64,000 nt of DNA, taken from Bradyrhizobium ottawaense. Lineage in GTDB: Bacteria; Pseudomonadota; Alphaproteobacteria; Rhizobiales; Xanthobacteraceae. The position numbers and the translations under genes were made by a program. This document shows positions 7,620 through 16,098 of the stretch, piece by piece; the stretch's first letter is position 1; every line of letters begins with the position of its first letter. The DNA lies in the NCBI RefSeq assembly GCF_002278135.3, contig NZ_CP029425.2:1712001-1776000 (forward strand), in the 5' to 3' direction. The notes beneath the pieces are model-generated. The model was not told the origin of the DNA. It ran no database searches and saw only the letters and a program-made list of their open reading frames with translations.

Positions 7620-8039
7620 TCAGTGATGCGCCGAAATGCTCCTGACGGTCTCGGTGAGCATATCACCGGACGCGGAATGGCCGACGTCGCCCAGGCTGAT
7701 GATGCCGACCATCCGCTTGCTCTTGTTGATCACCGGCAGCCTGCGGACCTGCAGCTTCTCCATGTGATGCATCGCCTTGGCGAGGTCATCGTCCTCGCGG
7801 CAGCAATGGATGCCCTCGGTCATCACGTCGCGCGCCGTCGCGCGGCCGGCATCGAAGCTGTGGCTCGCGAGCCCTTTGCAGACGATATCGCGGTCGGTCA
7901 CCATTCCGACCAGCTTGTCATCCTCGCCAATCGGAATGCAGCCGATGTCATGCGCCCGCATCAGTTTGGCAAGCTCGGTGATTGGGGTGTTGGGGCTGAC
8001 CCAGTCGACACCCTTGTGCATCACGTCTTTGACTTTCAT
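7620..8039 (-). CDS. Two-CBS-domain protein
   Basis: A 139-residue protein made only of a CBS pair: first domain from MKVKDVMHKG to GMVTDRDIVCKGL, second from ARDVMTEGI to VGIISLGDVG. CBS pairs bind adenosine nucleotides (AMP, ATP, SAM) and act as energy or redox sensors. With no attached effector it is likely a free regulator of another protein. The ATG at 8039 has a good ACGGAGG upstream. The gene is in the same orientation as the YbaK-like gene 183 nt upstream but probably separately transcribed. Confidence 0.88.
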   Translation of the reverse strand: MKVKDVMHKGVDWVSPNTPITELAKLMRAHDIGCIPIGEDDKLVGMVTDRDIVCKGLASHSFDAGRATARDVMTEGIHCCREDDDLAKAMHHMEKLQVRRLPVINKSKRMVGIISLGDVGHSASGDMLTETVRSISAHH

Positions 8040-8221
8040 GGCGAGCCTCCGTTCGTGGGTTTCAAGTGCGTTGATGCAATGCAACGGCCCCCCAATCTTC
8101 CGAACTCCGACCAGACAAGCGCAGACACTCTCGCCGCCACCCTGCGGAACAGTATGACGGCGACCTCGCGGCCAGAGTTCCCGCCCAAGATCGCAACGGC
8201 AATGGGCGGTCTACAAAATCC

Positions 8222-8692
8222 TCAGTCATGCGCGCTGAAGCGCCCGTGCGGTGCGTTGGCCGTCAGGCGCGCAAACTGCGCGTGACCCATATGGAGCAGC
8301 GTCTCATGATCGCCGGCTTCCATATAGATGTCTGGCTGGGCCTCGATGCTGTCGTCGACGATCATTTCCAATCCGTAACATTTGCCGACGGCGGGAACCG
8401 CACCGTGTGCACAGTCGCTGAACAGCCGATTGATCTCGGTTTCATCGGCCATGTGGACATTGTCGCCGAGGCTTGTCCTCAGGTCCGACAGGCGGAGGTG
8501 ATGCGATGCGGGCAAGATGGCCAGCATGTATCCGCCGTCGCGCCGCAACACGATGCCTTTGGCGAGGCGGTCCCCCGAGATATGACATGTCTCGGCCGTT
8601 CGAGCGGACGTCATGCTGAGTTCGTGCGGGATCACCTCGTACTGGATGTTCTCAGCGGCGAGGTATTTTTGGAGCGTGGGAGCAATGGCCAT
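8222..8692 (-). CDS. YbaK/ProX-type aminoacyl-tRNA deacylase-like protein
   Basis: A 156-residue single-domain protein with the YbaK/EbsC fold: an N-terminal LQKYLAAENIQYEVIPH, then ADRLAKGIVLRRDGGYMLAILP-like strands where the conserved Lys of KGIVL is the family's key residue, and a C-terminal glycine-containing strand. Members hydrolyse mischarged tRNA (for example Cys- or Ala-tRNAPro) in trans. The sequence GAVPAVG (PxxG element) is present. Specificity cannot be told. It is not fused to prolyl-tRNA synthetase. Confidence 0.85.
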   Translation of the reverse strand: MAIAPTLQKYLAAENIQYEVIPHELSMTSARTAETCHISGDRLAKGIVLRRDGGYMLAILPASHHLRLSDLRTSLGDNVHMADETEINRLFSDCAHGAVPAVGKCYGLEMIVDDSIEAQPDIYMEAGDHETLLHMGHAQFARLTANAPHGRFSAHD

Positions 8693-8776
8693 GACATCAC
8701 CTCCGATGCGGAATGCAAACCATCCACCGTGAGGTCGACCCTGCAGACTCTCGCCATACGATGGGCGGCTGCCTGA

Positions 8777-8998
8777 CTAGAGACTCAACATAGGTCTTCC
8801 ATCCGCAAGCTGCAAATCATCATCAGATAGTCGGATAATCGCCTCCTCTTTCGAACCGGCTCTTGCTGCGCTCCGTTTGGGCACCAGGTCTCGCCGAAGT
8901 TGTATGGCAATTTCAATTACATAAGAGTTCGCGATGTCCTGAGCGGCGCGCCGGACAAATCCTAAGCCATTGAAAACCTGCACACTCTGGGCAACCAT
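8777..8998 (-). CDS. Possible small protein, 73 residues, unknown
   Basis: Starting from ATG (complement of 8996-8998) the frame reads a plausible soluble alpha-helical protein (GFVRRAAQDIANSYVIEIA, LRRDLVPKRSAARAGSKEEA). I recognise no family. The ribosome-binding site is poor, and the frame is open further upstream with unlikely composition. It is divergent from the helicase at 9142, so the 143-nt gap may hold both promoters. Confidence 0.35.
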   Translation of the reverse strand: MVAQSVQVFNGLGFVRRAAQDIANSYVIEIAIQLRRDLVPKRSAARAGSKEEAIIRLSDDDLQLADGRPMLSL

Positions 8999-9141
8999 GT
9001 GAGCCTGGAGAGACCGCTCTGCTACGCACGTAGCCTCACAGGATGGTCCGCAATGGCGACTTCGGGTCACATGCAGCGCGCTTCGCGAACATCCGCTCCC
9101 ATCGTCACGCCGGATGCTCAAATCAACCTCGCGGTCGCAGC

Positions 9142-10959
9142 ATGGCAATCCTGATCCCCAGTCTGGGCTTCGCGCGCTTCGACAGCCGTGGAGAGCTACG
9201 ACTCGCGGAACGGCTCAAGGACTTCCTCGAAGAGAACGCCGTCGTTTGGCACAACCTCCCTGTTGGCCCTCTCAACCGGCATCCGGATTTCATTATCGTT
9301 CATCCCGCGAGCGGCCTGCTCGTGCTCGAGGTGAAAGACTGGCGGCTGGAGACGATCGTTTCGGCGGACAAGACCAAGGTCGAGTTGCTGACAAGTCGTG
9401 GTGTCGTACGGGAGACCAATCCCCTCGAGCAGGCTCGCAAATATACGTTCGAGGTCGTGCGCACCTTGGAGCGCGATGGGCAATTGCTGTTTCCGCCCGG
9501 TCATCGCTACATGGGCCGATCCCTTCTTTCGTTCGGCTTCGGGGCCGTGTTCACGAATATCACGCGCAAGCAGTTCGACCAGACCAATCTCAAGGATGTC
9601 TTCGTCGAGCATTTATGTGTGTTCAAGGATGAAATGACGGAGGGCGCCGATCCCGAAGAATTCCGGTCGAGATTGTGGCGCATGGTTTATCCGCGTCTCG
9701 GAGAACCTCTATCGATGCCGCAGTTCGACCGGCTGCGTGCGCTGCTCTTTCCAGAAATACGCATACGACAGATTGCCCTGCCTCTGGACGACGCGACTGG
9801 GGTCGATCCTGCGGACCGGACGCTTGCGGTCATGGATATGCATCAGGAGCAGTTCGCGCGCAGTCTGGGAGAGGGGCATCGGATCATTCGCGGCGTCGCC
9901 GGATCGGGCAAGACGCTGATCCTGGCCTTCCGGGCCGAGTATCTGGCGCGCGCGGCGTCAAAGCCGGTGCTCATCCTGTGCTACGCCAATGGCATCGCCG
10001 GGCGGCTTGAGGATGCCATGCAGAGCCGGGGCGTAGAGAACCGCGTTCAGGTTCTTACCTTTCATTCCTGGTGCTACCGGATGCTGCGGACGTATGGGAT
10101 TCCCGCCCCATCAGAGCGAGACTATCCTGACTACGCAAAGCGACTGGCTGCGAGCGTTTCAGAGGTCGTGAAGGCTGTAGATGAAGGCCATATCCCGGCG
10201 GAGCAGTACGACGCTGTCCTGATTGACGAGGCCCACGACTTCGAGCCGCAATGGCTCGCGCTTGCGGCCAAGATGGTGAACCCGCGCACCAAGGCGTTGA
10301 TGGTCGTCTACGACGACATCCAGGCCATCTACAAAGGACGTGAACGCCCGGTGTGGAGTCAGCTCGGCATCGAAGCCAAGGGCAGAACGACCGTGTTGAA
10401 AGTCAACTACCGCAACACGGCGCAAATCGTCGCCTTCGCGAGACGCTTCGCTGCAGACGTCATTGGCGCTCCGGGCATCACGGCCGACGATGAGCACGCC
10501 ATCCTGTTGCCCGAAGATGCGGGTCGGCAAGGACTGGAGCCGGACGTTCGGCGGTGCGTGAGCGTCGACGCAGAAGCTCACTGCGTCGCCGAATGGTTTC
10601 TCGATCGGAAAAAGGCCGGGTACGAGTGGTCGCAGATGGCGTGTCTCTATCCGGAGCACTGGATCGGCGGGCGGGTCGCGCAGATACTCGCCACGCATGG
10701 CGTGCCGATCGATATGGCCAAAGACAATCGCAACAGAGTCTCGATCAAGCGGGTGGCCGTGCGGTTCTTGAGCATGCACAGTGCGAAGGGGCTGGAGTTT
10801 CCCTGCGTCGCCATCGCTGGCCTGGGCTTGCTCGGCCGTCACGGTGAGACCGTCGAGGAATGCGTCCGATTGACCTATGTCGGGGTGACCCGGGCGACTC
10901 ACGAGGCGCTCCTGACCTATTCGAGCGAGTCCGCCTTGGTGCAGCGTTTGATTGCGTAG
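9142..10959 (+). CDS. NERD nuclease-related domain fused to UvrD/PcrA-type superfamily 1 helicase
   Basis: A 605-residue protein. Residues ~25-150 are a NERD domain: an Asp in HPDFIIVHP followed by LLVLEVKDW gives the D...ExK nuclease-like signature. The helicase has Walker A GVAGSGKT, motif II LIDEAHDFEPQW, motif IV VNYRNTAQIV, motif V SMHSAKGLEFPCVA and motif VI YVGVTRAT. It would unwind DNA in the 3'-5' direction using ATP, possibly with endonuclease cleavage. No partner gene is adjacent. ATG 9142 is chosen because the fold begins there. Codon use looks less GC-biased than in neighbouring metabolic genes, consistent with transfer. NERD-helicase fusions are often accessory and have been considered repair or defence proteins; the role here is inference. 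Confidence 0.9.
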   Translation: MAILIPSLGFARFDSRGELRLAERLKDFLEENAVVWHNLPVGPLNRHPDFIIVHPASGLLVLEVKDWRLETIVSADKTKVELLTSRGVVRETNPLEQARKYTFEVVRTLERDGQLLFPPGHRYMGRSLLSFGFGAVFTNITRKQFDQTNLKDVFVEHLCVFKDEMTEGADPEEFRSRLWRMVYPRLGEPLSMPQFDRLRALLFPEIRIRQIALPLDDATGVDPADRTLAVMDMHQEQFARSLGEGHRIIRGVAGSGKTLILAFRAEYLARAASKPVLILCYANGIAGRLEDAMQSRGVENRVQVLTFHSWCYRMLRTYGIPAPSERDYPDYAKRLAASVSEVVKAVDEGHIPAEQYDAVLIDEAHDFEPQWLALAAKMVNPRTKALMVVYDDIQAIYKGRERPVWSQLGIEAKGRTTVLKVNYRNTAQIVAFARRFAADVIGAPGITADDEHAILLPEDAGRQGLEPDVRRCVSVDAEAHCVAEWFLDRKKAGYEWSQMACLYPEHWIGGRVAQILATHGVPIDMAKDNRNRVSIKRVAVRFLSMHSAKGLEFPCVAIAGLGLLGRHGETVEECVRLTYVGVTRATHEALLTYSSESALVQRLIA

Positions 10960-10977
10960 ACTGGCACAGCCGCTCCC

Positions 10978-11176
10978 TCACGCCGTCGTGCCGTCGATCG
11001 AGCGGCGGATCACCTTCTGCACTTCCCCATTCGACAGGAACAGGTCGTGGTTGATGATGCCCAGCCTTCCTGGGAGGCATCGACCACGCGCACGCCGAGC
11101 CGGGCGATGGCGGCTTTCTCGGCGGCGCCGACCCGCGTCATTCCGCCTGCGATCGATGTCGATGTCGGGCGCAATT
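10978..11176 (-). pseudogene. Broken 3'-end copy of the alpha/beta hydrolase gene at 14150-15175
   Basis: From the stop codon (complement of 10978-10980) this stretch matches the last ~190 bp of the intact gene nearly base for base, including codons for INHDLFLSN and EVQKVIRRSIDGTTA. One C is missing (GATGCCCAGCC here, GATGCCCCAGCC at 14228-14239), which shifts the frame. About 100 bp corresponding to 14326-14428 are deleted, after which GATGTCGATGTCGGGCGCAA resumes similarity. Similarity extends a few bases beyond the stop on the left. It is not translatable as the hydrolase. Confidence 0.85.
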
Positions 11177-11178
11177 AT

Positions 11179-11386
11179 GGTGACAGTGCACTCAATTCGC
11201 TCCATCGTCGCTACTCGATAGCGGAGAGCTGGCTCATTATGGAAATCCAATTGAGTACACTGTCACTTGTAATTCTGATGATTGCGCGAAGGCGAGACAG
11301 ACCATCTCGCCTCCCATGGAAATGCAATCAGTGGCAGCTGCTGCATTCGCAGCTTCGACTAGCGGTGAATTGAGTGCCCCGTCACC
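11179..11386. repeat. Cluster of three copies of an IS-end-like inverted sequence
   Basis: GGTGACAGTGCACTCAATT at 11179-11197 recurs inverted as AATTGAGTACACTGTCACT (11249-11267) and AATTGAGTGCCCCGTCACC (11368-11386). The first two copies match over about 25 bp (pattern AATTA-2 nt-GTGACAGTG-1 nt-ACTCAATT). They look like terminal inverted repeats left by insertion sequences, but no transposase remains. The third copy contains the stop codon of the tetR gene. The DNA between is A+T-richer than the surroundings and holds no gene. Confidence 0.65.
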
Positions 11387-11933
11387 CCGATAGCGAATTC
11401 CTCGTCGCGCGAAGTATCTCGTCCGACAGCTTGGGATCGTTCACCGCCCGGGCGAGGACCAAGGCCCCGACCAGGGAGGCGGTGGCGGCGAGCGCCTTGT
11501 CCCTACTCTGCCGTGGCTTCAGCGTGGAGGCCATTCGGCCGCTCAGGAAAGCGATCGCGCCCCGCACGCCGGCCGTGAAGCGCTCTCTCACGCCGCGGCT
11601 CTGGCGCGACATCTCGCAAGCCAGGGCGGCAAAGGGGCAGCCGCTTGCCGGATCGTCGCGATGGGCCGGCGAGAGGTAGTCCGAAACGTAATCGTCGAGA
11701 GCAAAGGCCTCGGGCAATTCCTGCGCCTTGGCCGCGATCGCGTAGGCCACCGCTTCTTCGACGAGCCGTTCCTTGGAACCGAACTGACTGTACAGGCTGC
11801 CGTGTGTCATCCCGGCCGCCTCGGCAAGAGCATCGACACCCACGCCGGAGATGCCGCGCTCGCGCATCAGGCGGGAGGCGGTATCGAGGATGCGCTCGCG
11901 ATTCTTCGCCGCCTGTTCTTTTGAAACGCGCAT
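11382..11933 (-). CDS. TetR/AcrR family transcriptional repressor
   Basis: 183 residues. The helix-turn-helix is near the N-terminus: RILDTASRLMRERGISGVGV then AEAAGMTHGSLYSQFGSKERL, the strongly conserved TetR recognition helix. The C-terminal ligand domain (SGCPFAALACEMSRQSRGVRERF) resembles regulators of short-chain dehydrogenase or reductase genes that respond to small electrophiles, though the ligand is unknown. It is divergent from the SDR gene with two palindromic operators between, so it most likely represses both itself and the SDR/oxidoreductase pair. Its stop codon lies inside an IS-like repeat, so the C-terminus may have been altered by an insertion. Confidence 0.9.
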   Translation of the reverse strand: MRVSKEQAAKNRERILDTASRLMRERGISGVGVDALAEAAGMTHGSLYSQFGSKERLVEEAVAYAIAAKAQELPEAFALDDYVSDYLSPAHRDDPASGCPFAALACEMSRQSRGVRERFTAGVRGAIAFLSGRMASTLKPRQSRDKALAATASLVGALVLARAVNDPKLSDEILRATRNSLSG

Positions 11934-11958
11934 GTTCGCTGGTCCTCAATCACGGGGC

Positions 11959-12008
11959 TTGACAATTATAATTACGGTCGTCATGTATATCAATAGTTAC
12001 GATCGTAA
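11959..12008. promoter_or_regulatory. Two TetR-type operators and a -35 box between tetR and the SDR gene
   Basis: TTACGATCGTAA at 11997-12008 is a perfect 12-bp palindrome. TTACGGTCGTCA at 11972-11983 is a two-mismatch copy. Centres are 25 bp apart. A consensus TTGACA sits at 11959-11964, so the left operator overlaps the spacer of a rightward promoter whose -10 would be near 11982-11990. Occupancy would block both divergent genes. Confidence 0.7.
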
Positions 12009-12048
12009 TCAAAATGTTTCTAGCCGAGTGGTGGCGCCGGAGAGGCTT

Positions 12049-12903
12049 ATGAACAGGATTGAACCGAAGATCGCGCTGGTGACCGGCGCCTCGTCAGGAA
12101 TCGGACAGGCCACGGCGGAGCGGCTTGCGAACGCCGGCTATAACGTGTTTGGCACCAGCAGGCGGGGCACACAGGCTGGCAAGCATCCGTTCGAGATGCT
12201 GTCACTCGACGTGACCAGCGATGCATCGGTAGAAGCAGCCGTCAGCGAAGTGATACGGCGCGAGGGCCGCATCGACCTGCTCGTGAACAATGCCGGCTTT
12301 GGTGTTGCCCCTGCGGGGGCGGAAGAGAGCTCGATGGATCAGGCACGAGCGATCTTCGACACGAACTTCTTCGGGCTGATCCGGATGACGCGGGCCGTCG
12401 TGCCACACATGCGACGCCAGGGGAGTGGCCGCATCATCAACATCGGCTCTGTGCTTGGCTTTCTACCGATGCCGTATGGCGCGCTCTATGCCGCAACCAA
12501 GCACGCGGTGGCCGGCTACTCGGAGTCGCTCGACCATGAACTGCGCACGAGAGGCATTCGGGTCTCGGTGATTGAGCCCGCGTACACCAAGACGCCGTTC
12601 GACGCGAACTTCCTGGAGCCCGATGCCAAGCTCGATGAATATCGCGAGGCGCGCGCGGGCGTGACCAAGAAGGTGAACGAGGTGATGGCAACGGCCGAAC
12701 AGCCGGCCGTAGTGGCCGAGACCGTGCTGAAGGCGGCGAGCGCGATGCGGCCGCAAGTCCGGTACGCGGCTGGCAGCCTCGCGAAGCGCCTGCGATTCTT
12801 GCGGCGATTTGCGCCAGTCGGCTTGGTGGATGCCGGCATACGAAAAGACCTGCGTCTTGATGTGCGGGCGTCGCAGTCCGCCCGCACCGCCCGGGCCTTC
12901 TGA
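12049..12903 (+). CDS. Classical short-chain dehydrogenase/reductase
   Basis: 284 residues. Cofactor motif TGASSGIG, structural NNAG in LLVNNAGFG, and catalytic Tyr/Lys in LYAATKHA with the Ser in INIGSVLG. GTSRRG at the end of the second strand suggests NADP(H). The long C-terminal part is typical of retinol-dehydrogenase-like SDRs. The ATG at 12049 follows GGAGAGG. Head of a probable two-gene unit with the oxidoreductase at 12974 and target of the divergent TetR protein. Substrate unknown; carbonyl detoxification is a reasonable inference. Confidence 0.9.
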   Translation: MNRIEPKIALVTGASSGIGQATAERLANAGYNVFGTSRRGTQAGKHPFEMLSLDVTSDASVEAAVSEVIRREGRIDLLVNNAGFGVAPAGAEESSMDQARAIFDTNFFGLIRMTRAVVPHMRRQGSGRIINIGSVLGFLPMPYGALYAATKHAVAGYSESLDHELRTRGIRVSVIEPAYTKTPFDANFLEPDAKLDEYREARAGVTKKVNEVMATAEQPAVVAETVLKAASAMRPQVRYAAGSLAKRLRFLRRFAPVGLVDAGIRKDLRLDVRASQSARTARAF

Positions 12904-12973
12904 CCGCAACAACCGGCGTACGCGCGGCCACTTGCCACCGCGACTGCAAGGAACCTTCGGACCGAGAGGGAAG

Positions 12974-13993
12974 ATGAAAGCTCTTGTCTTCAAACGTTAC
13001 GGCAAGCCGAATCAGGTCGCATTGGCTGAAATTCCCCGGCCGACGCCCAAGCCGAACGAAATTCTGGTCCAGGTTCACGCCGCGGGCTTGAACCCGATCG
13101 ACAACATGATTCCGAAAGGAACATTCAAGCCCATCCTCAAGTTTCAGCTGCCGGCAACGCTGGGCAGTGATCTTGCGGGCGTCGTCGTCGAGGTCGGAAG
13201 CAGCGTGACCCGCTTCAAGCCGGGCGATGCCGTCTTCGCCAGCATCTTCGATTTCGGAACCGGTGCTCTCGCCGAATTCGCGCGCGTGCCGGAGCATGCC
13301 GCCGCGCTCAAGCCGCCAAACCTGGACTTCGTGCAGGCGGCCTCGATCCCGATGGTCGGCCTGACATCGTGGCAGGCGCTCAAGGAGCGCATGCGTCTCA
13401 AGCCCCATCAGAAGGTGTTCATCCCCGCGGGCGCCGGCGGGATCGGCACCTTTGCGATCCAGCTCGCGACATATCTCGGAGCCCGGGTGGGAACGACGAC
13501 CAGCACAGGAAATGTCGATCTGGTGCGCAGCCTCGGGGCTGACGAGGTGGTCGACTACAAGACACAGCAATTCGAGGACGTGCTGCGGGACTACGACGCC
13601 GTGCTAGGCACGGTCAGGGGCGATGCGCTCGAAAAATCGCTTCGGATCCTGAAGCCGGGAAGCACGATAGCTTCGCTCATCGGGCCACCGGACGCCGCGT
13701 TCGCGCGCGCCCGAGGGATGAACTTCTTCATGGTGTTCCTGTTCGGATTGCTGAGCCGCAAGATCATTCGCCATGCCGGCAAGATTGGCGCGGAATATTC
13801 ATTCCTGTTCGTGCATCCCGACGGTAGCCAACTCGCCGAGATCGGCGAGCTTCTCAAGGCCGAGCGCATCCGGCCGGTGATCGACAAGGTATTTCCGTTC
13901 GAACAGGCGAAGGCGGCGCTGGCGTATCTCGAAAAGGGGCGAGCCAAGGGGAAGGTCGTAGTCCAGATGAGGTCAAGCGCCAATTCTGGCTAA
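12974..13993 (+). CDS. Zinc-independent MDR-family quinone oxidoreductase-like enzyme
   Basis: 339 residues of the medium-chain dehydrogenase/reductase fold. GroES-like N-terminal part (MKALVFKRYGKPNQVALAE, HAAGLNPIDNMIPKG) and a Rossmann domain with AGAGGIGTFAIQLA. The Cys/His zinc ligands of alcohol dehydrogenases are absent, as in quinone oxidoreductases and the RTN4IP1 group, so NADPH-dependent reduction of enones or quinones is expected. GAGAGGGA lies before the ATG. It follows the SDR gene by 70 nt in the same direction and is probably cotranscribed under TetR control. Confidence 0.88.
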   Translation: MKALVFKRYGKPNQVALAEIPRPTPKPNEILVQVHAAGLNPIDNMIPKGTFKPILKFQLPATLGSDLAGVVVEVGSSVTRFKPGDAVFASIFDFGTGALAEFARVPEHAAALKPPNLDFVQAASIPMVGLTSWQALKERMRLKPHQKVFIPAGAGGIGTFAIQLATYLGARVGTTTSTGNVDLVRSLGADEVVDYKTQQFEDVLRDYDAVLGTVRGDALEKSLRILKPGSTIASLIGPPDAAFARARGMNFFMVFLFGLLSRKIIRHAGKIGAEYSFLFVHPDGSQLAEIGELLKAERIRPVIDKVFPFEQAKAALAYLEKGRAKGKVVVQMRSSANSG

Positions 13994-14149
13994 CAAAACG
14001 TCCATACCGCGTCCAACAACGAGGTGTTTCGGAAGGGCCCGGGGAGCGCCATTTCGTCGGCCACCCCCAGAATTCGGCCGCCTTCCCCTCGTAGCCGCGA
14101 CGACGATGCTCAGGAGCCAGCTTTCGCATGGCTCGGCGCAGCCACTCTC

Positions 14150-15175
14150 TCACGCCGTCGTGCCGTCGATCGAGCGGCGGATCACCTTCTGCACCTCCGA
14201 ATTCGACAGGAACAGATCGTGGTTGATGATGCCCCAGCCTTCCTGGGAGGCATCGACCACGCGCACGCCGAGCCGCGCGATGACGGCCTTTTCGGCGGCG
14301 CCGACCCTGGTCATTCCACCTGCGATCTGGCCCGACAGCGCGAGTGCGCGGTCGTTCGTCGCGGCGATCACGGTGATCTTGCCGGCCAGCGGACCGATGC
14401 GCTGGATCGCCGACGAGAACACGTCCATGTCGATATCGGGCGCGGCAAACACGACCGCGCCGATCTTGCTCGTGACGGTGTCGCCGTATCGCGCATGGAG
14501 CTGACGCAGGCTTTCGAGCGTCAGCATGGTTCCCATGCTGTGGGCGACGATGTGCACGCGGCCGGCGCTTGGCGCCGACACGAGCGCGGAGAGCACGCGT
14601 TCGAAATCGTCGCGCGACCACATCGCGCTGTCGCGGTCATAGGCATAGTCGAACAGGCCGGCCTTGGAGGGCCAGGAGAACACCATCGTCCGGCCGCGGA
14701 ACTTGATGCCATCGGAGAGATGGGCGCCGTCCAGCACGGCCGTCTCGAATGTCTGCTTGAAGCCGTGCACATAGATCAGCACGTCGCCTGTCCCGGCCTG
14801 CGCGGCGAGATCGCCAGCGTCGGCCGGCACCGGTTCGACCCGATCAAGGCGCCAGTCGCCAAGTCCAACGGAGGCGAGGGACAAACGGCTCTCGTCCGGC
14901 GCCGCCAGCTTGGCCCGCGCGACCGTCATGGCCGTCGCGCGTTCCGGCCCAAACCAGGGTTTGGCACGGGCGCCGTTGACGGGCTTGCGCGTGGTGGTGA
15001 CAAGCACTGTCGGGTCAAGCGAGAGCGACGACGCGTCGAAGCGCGCGCCGGTTGCACCCAGGCCAGCGCATCCGCCGAGTGCGACGGCACTTCCTGCCGA
15101 CATAAGCCCGCCGAGGAAAGCGCGGCGCGAAACGGAATGACGGGAGTCGCGTTGCTGAGGACGTCGGACGATCAC
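14150..15175 (-). CDS. Tat-exported lipoprotein, alpha/beta hydrolase (DUF900-like)
   Basis: 341 residues. The N-terminus has a twin-arginine motif SRRAFLGG, a hydrophobic stretch and a lipobox LGGC, implying folded export and lipid attachment. The hydrolase domain has VLIYVHGFKQTFE (oxyanion strand), the nucleophile elbow AHSMGTM, an Asp in FAAPDIDMDV and a C-terminal His in GIINHDLF. Proteins of this type act on unknown esters or lipids at the envelope. A decayed partial copy of the 3' end lies at 10978-11176. The 156 nt between its stop and the plus-strand oxidoreductase contain no gene. Confidence 0.88.
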   Translation of the reverse strand: MIVRRPQQRDSRHSVSRRAFLGGLMSAGSAVALGGCAGLGATGARFDASSLSLDPTVLVTTTRKPVNGARAKPWFGPERATAMTVARAKLAAPDESRLSLASVGLGDWRLDRVEPVPADAGDLAAQAGTGDVLIYVHGFKQTFETAVLDGAHLSDGIKFRGRTMVFSWPSKAGLFDYAYDRDSAMWSRDDFERVLSALVSAPSAGRVHIVAHSMGTMLTLESLRQLHARYGDTVTSKIGAVVFAAPDIDMDVFSSAIQRIGPLAGKITVIAATNDRALALSGQIAGGMTRVGAAEKAVIARLGVRVVDASQEGWGIINHDLFLSNSEVQKVIRRSIDGTTA

Positions 15176-15410
15176 TGGGAACCTTTGGGAACTTTGCCCA
15201 CCTCAGGCCGCCCCGCCTAGCTCACTGAATGACAATGCAGGCGAGAAGACGGCGGAGCCGCTTCGCGGCCGGTTCAAAAGTCATGGCCTTCGAACAGGTG
15301 CCGCATCAGCCGATGATGCCGATCGCGTGGAGCGTGCACAATCGCGCAAGGCTTACTCCGTGGCTTTCGCCGCGTAGGCCCCGCCCCGTAAAGCGAAACA
15401 GGCCAAAGTT

Positions 15411-15968
15411 CTGTCAACCCCTCCTCACAAAAATATTCTACTTTACCGAAATTCGGATTTGTCGTATGTGTCGGCCATCCCAGCCCACCAAAGGGGCGGT
15501 CGTACGTCGTTTCGAACGCGGGCGGGGAGTTGCGGTGGACGCGGGCGGCGTTAAAGGCGGAGCTTGCGCGTGCAGGGCGAGGTCATCTCGTGAGCAAGCG
15601 TGACCCGCGAAGACGAACGGCGCCCCTGCGTACGGCGAAACCGTGTGGTCCTGGCCGTCGTTGCTACGGTCAAGCCTTTCGCGGAGATGCGAGCGAGCCC
15701 AACCGGGCAGACTGCATCATCCAATTCGCGGGGCGAGGGAGGCCAGAAGGAAAGTTCGGCTCCCGGGAGAGCGCGGCATATTGGCCGTCAAACCATCGCG
15801 CAGGGAAGGCCTGGTATCGGCTGCCCTGTGTCTCCCCTGTGCATTGCGTGTGCATTTGTTCAGCACGGGGGTCTATACGGGTGCCAGCCGGCGCCCGGCC
15901 TTCCCTGCGCCCTTTCTTTCGAGAGGGTGAGGAGAGCAGCATCACTCGGGCAAAACATGCCGCGAGGA
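15411..15968. repeat. Long dispersed repeat, copy A (~558 bp)
   Basis: This segment matches 38921-39467 along nearly its whole length in the same orientation, with substitutions and small indels. It starts with an A+T-rich head (AAAAATATTCTACTTTACCG), continues through AGGGGCGGTCGTACGTCGT, CGTGTGGTCCTGGC and CGCGCAGGGAAGGCC, and ends with CGGCCTTCCCTGCGCCCTTTCT and ACTCGGGC. CGCAGGGAAGGCC and GGCCTTCCCTGCGC are complementary and could fold a ~100-nt arm. Open frames inside differ between the copies, so it is probably non-coding. I see no gene in 15176-15410 either. Confidence 0.8.
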
Positions 15969-16098
15969 CGCGGGCGCGCGTCCGCGGGTTGCCTGCCAGA
16001 TGACCTTCCGTGCGAGCATGATGCGTCGGCTTCAGTGGAGGTGGTCGTCGCTTCCGGAATCTGCCTTGATGCGATTTCGAGGTGGAGGGAGTGACGAT

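Noticed and set aside
15600..16094. Open frames inside the ~550-bp repeat read as a hypothetical protein
   Set aside because: The frames are not shared with the second copy, which carries different indels; no ribosome site or domain.
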